Source: Lycium barbarum (taxonomy: Eukaryota; Streptophyta; Magnoliopsida; Solanales; Solanaceae). From it: 64,000 nt of DNA. Shown here in pieces: positions 54,751 through 64,000 of the stretch. The translations under genes and the position numbers were made by a program. Under the pieces are notes generated by a model. That model saw only the letters and a program-made list of their open reading frames with translations. It did not search any database and was not told the DNA's origin. The stretch spans positions 1,193,001 through 1,257,000 of the forward strand of contig NC_083348.1 in assembly GCF_019175385.1 (NCBI RefSeq), written 5' to 3'. Each line of letters begins with the position of its first letter. Position 1 is the first letter of the stretch.

Positions 54751-57749
54751 AAATATTGTCACGACCCGGCTAGGGCGATGACGGGTACCCGGGGCTAACC
54801 ACCGAGCACCACCGTTCTATTACTCATCCTGTGTACAGTCGTATTTCTTATGCTCATAATCGTAGGAAAACCATTTTTCATTTGAAACATAATTACCTTT
54901 ATATACATAAGCCCTTCGGCTATCAAAATAATATACATACAATAAGGACATCGTGAGACCATGCTACCCACACATACGTATCTACGAGCCTCTACTAGAG
55001 TACTAAACATATGGATGGGACAGGACCCCGTCGTGCCCAAAACGTATATGTACACACAATAGTAAATTAATGGCACCTCCGGAATAATGGAGTGCTCTCA
55101 AAAGTCTGCTTATCGGCTTCTATAAAGCTGGGTCGCCTCCCTGTCTACATGTGGGTATGAACACAGCGTCCAAAGAAACGGACGTCAGTACGAATATTGT
55201 ACTGAGTATGTAAGGCATGAATGAAATGAACATAATAGAGAAATCATAAAACATAAGATGAAGATATAAACTGCGTAACTTTTAAGGGTGGATACCTTTC
55301 ATGCCTATATCATATATCATCATAGTACATGTATCATCATAGCGCATACATCATCGGATCATATATATATATATATATATATATCATAGTACCGTATCTG
55401 CTCATACACATTAAACATTATCCGTATTCAGCCACGTAGTGGCTCGACAATATCCGTATTCGGTCACGTAGTGGCTCGACAATATCCGTATTCGGCCACG
55501 TAGTGGCTCGATAATATCCGTATTCGGCCACGTAGTGGCTAGACAATATCACATACATGTCTTCCGTACCCGGCCATAACAAGGCTCGGTATATCTCATC
55601 ATCATCATTGCCATCACTATGGAAATCTTTTATCATCACATACATCTCATAAGCTTATAATAACTTTTCATAGGGCATGCATTTGAATTTAAAGACAATC
55701 TATGAAAATCATATCATATTCGTAGCATGAACTTCGTAAAAATATCGTATGATAGACTTTATAATCTCTAAATTTAGGCTCATCATTACCATCATCGTAT
55801 TTATGGCATATCTCTTACCTTTATCTCATATGAAATCCTCTATGAACATAGACTCGTAATATTTCAGAAAATTGGTCATAGGATATGCATTACAGCTTAT
55901 AGACAATCTATAACAATATCGGGGTTATATAAGGTCGAGAACCCCCGGTTACATGATGGAGTGATCATATTCATCATATCTCACCTTGAAGGAACTAACA
56001 TTTTAAGGTGAGTGTACACCATGAACAACATCAATGGATCGTAAATAGGATCATTAACTTCATAGACATCATATCTTGCTTTAGAATCTCTAGGCTTAAA
56101 CTTATCATCATTATTATCGTATTCATGACATATTTCTCATCTTTATCTCATAAGAAGATCTTTATCAATGTTGACTCATAGTTCCCGAAATGTAAGAAAG
56201 TCATGGAGAGGTAGGGAAATAATATCATAGGAATCATATAAGGATCATTAGCTTCGTAGGAATGTCACATTATGAGCTTTAGGACTTCTAGACCTAGATT
56301 CATCATCAATATTGTCATGCTCGTAACGTATCTCTTTTCTTTATCTTGTATGGAGCTCTTTATAATCGTAGACTCCTAATTTCCGATATGTAGGAAAATC
56401 ATGGAAATTTAGAAGGATTCATGCTACAGGAGTCATGCCTTAGAAAGAAGGGACTAGCCTTACATACCTTTTCCTTTAGCTATTCTACCGCTTGATCGTT
56501 CTCCTTTAATGCTCACGTCTCTACCTTCAAGGGAATTCGCATCAACATTAGCTACTCGATTATATGAACGTGCTTACTGATGCTAGAGAAAATTGGGAAA
56601 CATTTCCTTTGTTTATACGACTTTCCTCACATCACATATCAACCGCCAAACATCTATAATAACATTCACAATGTCATAACCAACAATCTTCGTTTGCTCT
56701 ACATTATCCACATTTCACAATTTTTACTTCAATTCCTCCATAATCGTGGTCATAGTTTACTATTACATTTACTCACATTTAATGCTTATCCCATGTCCTT
56801 AATATCATTTATAGCATAATCATAATCACAATATATCAAGAATCATTACTCAACCCAAGCTACTACTCACCAACATCACTGTTCTCACATTCAAGACCCA
56901 TTTTCTATATCCCTCTACAATCCAAGTGTTTCAACTTCTCAATACCTTAAACAACATAGAAATACCATAAAAATTACCTCAGATAGTGTTGGAATAAGCC
57001 TTGACCGGAAATACTCCTCTTACACCAAAACCCTAGTTCACTTCCATTGGAATTTCTTGACTTGGATGAACTCTAATGAGTTTCTTACACTTGATTTCCT
57101 TGGTTTGATGAAGTTGATCATGAATCTTTCTTGAGTTCTTGTGGAAGAAGTGTGGAGAGTTTTCTAGAGGGTTCTTGAGGTGTGGAGTGAGAAAATGAAA
57201 TGAAATAATGAACTTGGGTCCTCCTTATATCAACTTAAAATCTGTCCCGACACATTTATACGGACACACATACGGTCCGTACAATTTATACGGTCCGTAT
57301 GTGTGACCGTATAATGGTTCCAGCAGAGGCTTTTCTCTGGACAGGTTATACGGCCATACTTACGGCCCGTATCTTTTGTACGGTCCGTATAGTGGACCGT
57401 ACAATCCACAGTTTTTCGAAACTCATTCTCGTCGACTCATTTGATCCCCAATCCTTATGGAACCTTCTTAACACTTATTTAACACTTCATTATCAATCTA
57501 AGGGACGTTATAGCTCTTCTCCAAAACATCATCAAGTCATCATTAATTCGTTACTCATAAATCCTTTTCGATACATAACGTATGCCTGGCCTTTCTTAAC
57601 AAACTTTCTTCTATTACCTCGAATGCCTTCGAAATCTCAATTAGGATCATCCAATGCTATTTCTTACTTATTGAAACATCATATACTTTGTGCCCCTCGT
57701 TAGTCTGTCCACTGTACATCAACGAAATTTTTTGAGGTGTAGCAAATAT
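54751..57749 (-). mobile_element. Gypsy solo LTR, 2989 bp, inside the element D LTR
   Basis: The LTR is 54756-57744 with AATAT on both sides. On the minus strand it starts TGCTACACCTC and ends GGGTCGTGACA, the Tekay pattern. TACGG-N-CCGTA palindromes lie at about 57267-57420. No coding domain. Confidence 0.85.
55421..55548. repeat. 32 bp tandem repeat, four units
   Basis: Units at 55421, 55453, 55485 and 55517 contain TCCGTATTCGGCCACGTAG with one or two differences each. They lie inside the solo LTR. Confidence 0.95.
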
Positions 57750-58851
57750 CTAGTGAGTCAAGCTACTTGCCAGAAGTTGCGACACAGATGCGGCACTGCA
57801 AACTTAAGTTGCGGCCGCATCTACAGAGGACTTGTGAGGACTTGCTGAAAGTTCTGCGATCGCATACCCTTATCGCCACCGCAAACTCGGAGCGCAACTG
57901 CGACATTTGTCCGATATTTGACTTTTTGTACTCCCTGTATAAATACTTGTACCTAGTGCTCTGTGCACATTATTGAATATTCTCTACTTTTCAATTCATA
58001 TTGTCTTTTAGCTTTAAAGTGGAGCATTGAATACTATTGGTGTGAAAGATTTTAAGGAAGATTCTCCTCCTTTCTGTCATCTTCTCCATTAATATTATTG
58101 TAAGCTCCATGAATATTCCCTTTGCTAGTACTTTTTATTTAATGAGTACGAGTAGCTAAATCATTTAGCTAAGGCCGTGGGACCAAATGTGTTAATTATG
58201 TGATTGGGTATTTGTATCCAATTTTCATTTGTGTGTATTTATTTTTTTGCTATTTACTCTTCATTCATCAATGTCATTTAATGGTGTACAACATTAATTG
58301 TGCCTAGTCATCTCTCCTTTGCTTGAGAAAGAAAGGGAAGGTTAGGAAAAGAGTAAATATCAAGGATTTGAGGCTTATAAACCTCACCTAATAACTTGAG
58401 CTAGAGGTAGGAGAGTTACTTGAGATAAAATGGGTGTTTATATTTTCCATATTCTAAGGCTTGAGAAAGCTTAGTAATGATCTTTATCAATTTGGTTGAG
58501 AAAATTTTGGTAAACTTGTGTGTCCCATATTTAATCACATCTATACATTTAAAGGAGTTGGATTGATACCCAATTGCATTACTATCCATTGGAACCACAA
58601 CCTTAGTGTCTTTAGTAATCGTTAATTCAAAACCAAGCATTCTCTCACTAATGATCATGACAAATATTAAAACCAAATACTTTGTACATTCCCATCCCTC
58701 GAAATATTGACTATTAGTCAAGCGTTACACTTAGCGAGTTTATTTCTTCATTGTATTCTCTATGGGATTCGACCCCAACCTTTTTGGGTTCTATATTTGA
58801 CAACGACCGCTTACTCCTATTTCAGAGGTGTAATTTGGGTGTATCAAATTT

Positions 58852-58869
58852 TGGCATCGTTGCCGGGGA
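58852..58869 (+). other. Primer binding site, tRNA-Asp-like (element D)
   Basis: TGGCATCGTTGCCGGGGA differs at two positions from the sites in A and B. Confidence 0.75.
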
Positions 58870-58965
58870 ATACGGTCTAGAAATTTACTAACTAGTATAA
58901 AACTTTACTTTTAGTCTTTATTTCTCTTCTTATTTTCTTTTGTTGTTGTGTGTTGTGTAGGTAAT

Positions 58966-60697
58966 ATGGATGAGGATGGTAATCCTATTCAAAATCCACC
59001 AGTGGTGGTCGTGGAAGAGGCGGCGGGGGCATGCTATGCAGCCGCAATTCAGCCCTGCCTCTAATTGGAAACTCGAGTTTCCACGTGACCAATGCTGCAT
59101 CTGCTCAACACTAAGGGCCTATTTGGCGGTCTACCCAAAGATGACCCGAATAGGCACCTTAGGAACTTTCTTGGGGTGTGTTCTACCAATGTGCATCCGG
59201 GCGTCTCAATTGAAGCAGTCAAGCTACGGCTCTTCCCGTACTCCCTAACAGGGGAAGCCATAACTTGGTTAGATGATCTTCCGTCTGGGCCCATTACTAC
59301 TTGGGAGGAATTGACCGAATCATTCCTCAAGAAGTTCTTCCCTCCATCCCGGATGTTGAAACTCCGTGACTAAATCAACAACTTTTGTCAACTTCCTGAG
59401 GAGGCTCTCCATGAAACTTGGATTCATTTTAAAAAGAAAGTCAAAATCTGTCCCAAGCATGGGTTGCCCGATAGTGTGCTTCTACAAACATTTTATAGGT
59501 CTTTGGGCTCGGTCAATAAATCCGTTGCGAATAACATTGCGGAAGGATCTATTATGGATAATTCTTATGCCACAGTTTGTGAATTGTTAGATAAATTGAC
59601 CGAGACTAATGAGGCATGGCATACTAGAGAAATAGAAGTAGGTGGAGGAAGTACCTCCTAAAATGTGCTCACTCGTGAGATGATTAAAAAGGAGGAAGAG
59701 AGAGATGAGTCCATGGCAATATGTCACCCAAATGGACCTTCTTATGAAACATGTCATGGGTGGTGGAAGTAAGGCGGTGAATGAAATAGGATCTTGTGAA
59801 AGGGGTTATCCAGACGAGCAATGCTTCCAAATGTATGATGAGGAGGCGAGTTATATCAACAATCAAAGAGAGGGTTCCCGGCCAAACTACCAAGGTCCTA
59901 ATCAAGGATCTTAGCGGCAAGGTCAAGGGAATCAAGGTTGGAACAAGGATCAAGCTAACTTGAGTTGGAGAGATAATCGCGACAACAACCATGGGGGTTA
60001 CAACAACAATCATTGGAGTTCAAATCCGTATGTCCCTCCAAAGGAAAATCAACAAAACTCTAGTCAACCACCTACTAGCGATCCTGCTAGTTCAAAAATC
60101 GAAGATATATTGTCAAGAGTGTTGAAGAAAGTGGAGTCCACTGATACCTTTTGCAAGGAGACGAGAGATGAAGTGAAATCAATGGGGAAAGTTGTTAGTT
60201 CTCACTCCACCTCCATTAAACAATTGGAGTCTCAACTTGGCCAAATATTGGCTATCCTCAACCAAAGGCAAAAAGGCACACTCCCTAGTGATACGGTTGC
60301 AAATCCAAGGAATGACGGTGATCATAAATGCAATGCAATTACTACTAGGAGTGGCAAAACAATTGGGAAAGAGGCATTGGTGAAAGATGATGTGTTGGTT
60401 GATGATGAAAAAATGGTTGAAGAACCCATTGTTGTTGAAGAAGAAGTGACTCTAAAGAAGAAGCGGGCTAGTATTGAAAAGCCCATTGTTGTTGAAGATG
60501 TTCCAGAAGTTGATGGTGCTTCAAAAGGCAAGGAAGCGGTAGAGAAGGAGCCAAGGGCTTCACCGCCCGTTCCAAGGCCTCCTCCTCCATTTCCTCAACG
60601 ATTGGCAAAGAAAGAGGAAAATGGAAAATCCCTCAAATTTATAGAGAGATTAAAAGGGCTTTCAATTAACATCCCCTTGGTGGAAGCACTTGAATAA
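58966..60697 (+). pseudogene. Element D gag (multiple stops)
   Basis: The ATG at 58966 opens an Athila-type gag. The capsid core is at 59092-59370 (LHLLNTKGLFGG, VKLRLFPYSLTGEAITWL, TTWEELTESFLKKFFP) and continues at 59464-59660. It is crossed by stops near 59062, 59371, 59659 and 59912. The 3' part (59960-60697) is open for 245 codons, with a coiled-coil-like stretch (KQLESQLGQILAILN) and a Pro-rich end. The cysteine motif near 59720 is degenerate. The last codon before protease is a TAA (60695). Confidence 0.8.
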
Positions 60698-63600
60698 ATG
60701 CCCGGTTATGCCAAATTCATGAAAGATCTTGTGACCAAGAGGACGCATGCTAGTTTTGAAACAATAGGAGTTACATATCATTGTAGCTCTATTGTGACAA
60801 CGACCTTGGTTCCAAAGAAAGAAGATACGGGAGCCTTCACTATCCCGTGCACAATTGGCATGTATAAATTTAGCAAAACATTATGTGATCTTGGAGCAAG
60901 CATTAACTTGATGCCGCTTGCTATTTTCAACAAATTGGGTTTGGGCACTCCCCGACCTACAACAATGAGATTGCTAATGGTGAATAGAACCGTGAAGAGA
61001 TCGATTGGTATCCTCTATGATGTGCTTGTGAGGGTTGATCGATTCATTTTTTCGGCCAATTTTGTGATCTTGGATTGCGAAGTTGATTTTGAGGTACCCA
61101 TAATCTTGGGGAGACCTTTCTTGGCCACGGGGCGTGCTCTTGTAGATGTGGAAAAGGGTGACCTAAAATTTAGAATGAATGATGAAGAAGTCACTTTCCA
61201 TATTAGCAAATCAATGAAACAACTGGCGGATATAAGTGTTGTGTCGGTTATCGATATGATTGATGAAGCCATTAACACAACCGTTGAGCATGAGCATGTG
61301 GGTGATATGTTGGCGGCGGTGATAATGAACTATAAGGGGAAAGATGAAGAAGAGTTCAAGAAGACGGTTAATGCATTGATTGGGTTGGGGTCATATCATT
61401 ACAATCTAAAGAAGCTTGATCTTGATTTAGAAAACCGTTCTACTCCTCCCGCAAAGCCTTCCGTTATTGAGCCTCCTACCTTAGAACTCAAACCTCTTCC
61501 TTCACACTTGAGGTATGAATTCCTTGGTCGTAACAACATATTGCCCGTGATTATTTCCACCCGGTTGACGGATGAACAACAAGAAAGGTCGTTTGTAATC
61601 TTGAGAAGATATAAAAAAGCAATTAGTTGGTGTATTGCGGATATCCAAGGGATTCCGCCTAGTATTTGTACTCATAAAATTCAACTTGATAAAGAACGTG
61701 AGTATTTGTACTCATAAAATTCAACTTGTTAAAGAATGTGAGCCAAGTGTTGAACATCAAAGGAGGTTGAACCCTCCTATGCAAGAGGTTGTGAAGATCG
61801 AAATAATCAAGTGGTTAGATACCGGTATTGTGTATCCTATATCGGATAGCTCTTGGGTTAGTTCGGTTCAGTATGTGCCCAAAAAGGGTGGAATCACCAT
61901 GGTTGCAAATGCTAAAAATGAATTGATTCCCACTCGCACGGTCACCGAATGGCGGGTTTGCATGGATTATAGGAAGTTGAACAAGTGGACGAAAAAGGAC
62001 CACTTCCCAATGCCATTCATGGATCAAATGCTTGATAGGCTTGTGGGAAAGGATTATTATTGCTTCCTTCATGGCTATTCCGGGTACAACCAAATCACCA
62101 TTGCCTCCGAGGATCAAGAGAAAACCACTTTCACTTCTCCTTATGGGACCTTTGCTTTTAAGAGAATGCCCTTTAGGCTATGTAATGAACCCGCAACCTT
62201 TCAACGTTGTATGATGTCTATCTTCTCCGATATGGTTAAGGAATCCATTGAAATCTTCATAGATGACTTTTCCATGGTGGGGGACTCCTTTGATGAATGC
62301 TTGGAGAATCTTGCCCAAGTATTGAAAAGATGTGAAGAGACGAACTTGGTCCTAAATTGAGAGAAGTGTCACTTCATGGTGAGAGAAGGGATTGTCTTGG
62401 AGCACAAAATTTCGGAAAAGGGGCTTGAGGTTTATCAAGCTAAAATTTAGGTTATTGTCAAGCTTTCTCCCCCAATCTCCATAAAGGGTGTTCGTAGCTT
62501 CCTTGGGCATGCCGATTTTTATAGAATATTCATCAAGGAATTTTCAAAAATAGCCAACCCTCTATGCAAGTTGTTGGAGAAGGAGTCAAAGTTTGTATTT
62601 GATGATGCTTGCTTGAAGGCATTTGAGAGCTTGAAAGAAAGACTCACATCGGCTCCTATCATCATTGTGCTGGATTGGTCTCAACATTTGGGTTAATGTG
62701 TGATGCAGGCGGATTTTCCATGGGGGCTGTTCTTGGTCAAAATCGGGATAAGATCTTCCACCCTATTTACTATGCAAGCAAGACTCTAAATGGTGCCCAA
62801 ATGAACTACACGGTCACCGAGCAAAAGTTGCTTGCAATTGTGTTTGCCTTCGAGAAGTTCCGTGCTTACTTGTTGGGAACCCATGTGATTGTTCACGCCA
62901 ACCATGCGGCTCTACGTTACCTCATGACAAAGAAAGATGCTAAACCGAGGTTGATACGTTAGGTGCTTCTCTTGCAAGAATTTGACTTTGAAGTCAAAGA
63001 TCGAAAAAGATGTAAAAATCAAGCGGCGGACCATTTGTCTCGCCTTGAAGAGGGTGGGCGTCCATTGGATGGTCTTGAAATAAATGAATCATTCCTAGAT
63101 GGGAAAGTGATGGCGAGGTCATATGATATGATTCCATGGTATGCCGACTTTGCAAACTATCATACTAGTGACATCATGCCCGAGGATTTGAACTTCCACC
63201 AAAAGAAGAAGTTCTTGAATGAATTCCGAAAGTTTTATTGGGATGAGCCATATCTATTCTGGGTTTGTGCCGAAAACATCATAAGGAGGTGTATACCTGA
63301 AGTAGAAATGATGCCCATCATTGAAGCATGTCACTCATCTCCGGTTGGTGGACACTATAGTAGTTCAAGAACGACGGCCAAGGTTCTTCAAAGTGGTTTT
63401 AATTGGCCTACCATCCACCAAGATGCTCATGACTTCATGATGGCTTGTGACCACTGTCAACGCCATTGTAGCATCTAAAGAAGGCATGAACTACCAATGA
63501 CGCCGATTCTTGAAGTGGAGTTGTTTGATGTTTAGGGGATCGATTTCATGGCTCCTTTTGTGAGTTCCTATAATAACAAGTATATCCTTGTGGCGGTGGA

Positions 63601-64000
63601 CTATGTGTCTAAATGGGTGGAGGCTGTCGCGCTCCCTAACAATGAAGGGAAAAGTGTCACCACGTTCTTGAAGAAACACATTTTCACAAGGTTTGGGACT
63701 CCAAGGGCTATCATTAGTGATGGAGTAGTCATTTTTACAACTGATTATTCAAGGCACTTCTTGAGAAGTATGGAGTAAAACATAGAGTTTCCACCCCTTA
63801 TCATCCCCAAACAAGTGGTCAAGTGGAAGTGTCGAATCGGGAGATTAAGAACATCCTTTCCAAAACTGTCAATGCCAATAGGACCGATTGGTCAAGGAAG
63901 TTGGATGATGCTCTATGGGCTTACCGGACGACATCCAAGACACAAATTGGCATGTCTCCTTATCAATTGGTGTTTGGTAAAACTTGTCACCTTCCGGTGG
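60698..64000 (+). pseudogene. Element D pol (multiple stops), cut by window end
   Basis: The protease has LCDLGASINLMP near 60890, the standard Athila active site. RT (61740-62360) has MDYRKLNKW, an RMPFRLCNEPATFQRCM block (RL for the usual GL) and FIDDFSM. RNase H is at about 62696-62962 (MCDAGGFSMGAVLG). The integrase zinc-binding region ends at CDHCQRHC near 63465, followed by GIDFMAPF and IISDG near 63540-63725. Stops lie at 62358, 62960, 63476 and 63533. A 40 bp tandem duplication at 61661-61740 shifts the frame before RT. RT also has HGYSGYNQ for the usual DGYSGYNQ; the lost Asp is a catalytic residue. The copy is clearly dead. Confidence 0.85.
61661..61740 (+). repeat. 40 bp tandem duplication in element D pol
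   Basis: AGTATTTGTACTCATAAAAT and the next 20 bases are repeated at once, with two differences. Forty is not a multiple of three, so pol is shifted. Confidence 0.95.

Larger units (their letters stand above)
54457..58846 (+). repeat. Element D 5' LTR, interrupted
   Basis: About 1.4 kb without the insertion at 54756-57744. It ends GGGTGTATCA. GC-rich palindromic stretches (GATGCGGCACCGCAAC, GTTGCGGCCGCATC) near 54605-54740 and 57790-57820 precede TGTATAAATACTTG near 57938. Its 3' half follows the B LTR (CTAATAACTTGAGCTAG and following). Confidence 0.8.
54457..64000 (+). mobile_element. Element D: decayed Athila retrotransposon, 3' end outside the window
   Basis: 5' LTR (54457-58846, with an insertion), a tRNA-Asp-like primer site, gag, protease, RT, RNase H and part of integrase. 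The RT box reads FIDDFSMVG. ATAAC at 54452-54456 should be its left target duplication. The LTR start TGATGAGTCGTG matches element B. Confidence 0.85.

Noticed and set aside
55421..55548. CRISPR-like spacing of 32 bp repeats
   Set aside because: The units are head to tail with no spacers and lie in a plant LTR.

Overview
The window is plant nuclear DNA made almost entirely of stacked transposable elements. It is most likely from a member of the Solanaceae. The clues are a TS-type SINE with a TTG tail, a tRNA-like SINE of the SolS style, Tekay/Del-type LTRs that begin TGTAACACCCC and end GTGACA, Athila elements primed by tRNA-Asp, and an F-box/LRR/FBD gene. The family placement is inference. 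No intact host gene, tRNA, rRNA or CRISPR array was seen.

Left part (1-34200): a minus-strand F-box/LRR/FBD gene has been split into three exon remnants (34201-33330, 31444-31255, 900-547). A LINE fragment lies in its first intron and a 29 kb nested LTR-retrotransposon stack in its second. The stack has three levels. Element A is an Athila-type Ty3/gypsy element (1915-30956, target duplication TCTTT). Its 3' LTR was hit 32 bp in by element B (12803-29649, target duplication GTGTC), a pol-less LTR element with one unusual zinc-knuckle ORF. B was in turn hit by element C (16853-27425, target duplication CTTTT), a Tekay/Del-type chromovirus with the unusual layout LTR fragment - 3' internal fragment - LTR - full internal region - LTR. 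Approximate LTR divergences counted by eye (A about 1%, B about 1%, C about 0.3%) agree with this order of insertion.

Middle part (34200-42500): mostly non-coding DNA with a hAT-like MITE, a Helitron holding a solo LTR related to element B, a tRNA-derived SINE, a mariner/Stowaway-type MITE and a roughly 1 kb foldback made of two inverted MITEs.

Right part (42500-54456): a degenerate Ty1/copia element. Its gag, integrase and RT lie on the minus strand, but its RNase H end lies on the plus strand about 9 kb away, so it has been inverted or rearranged. A 2.8 kb gypsy solo LTR sits in its protease region. A partial LTR (E) follows.

Right end (54457-64000): element D, a second, badly decayed Athila copy that runs off the window. 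Its 5' LTR carries a 3.0 kb minus-strand solo LTR with its own target duplication (AATAT).

The most interesting signals are in regulatory rather than coding DNA. Most of the LTR families carry a family-specific cluster of short GC-rich palindromes or repeats just upstream of a TATA box. Element A repeats this arrangement inside itself, upstream of its third ORF. Elements A and B share a second conserved non-coding motif just after their coding regions.
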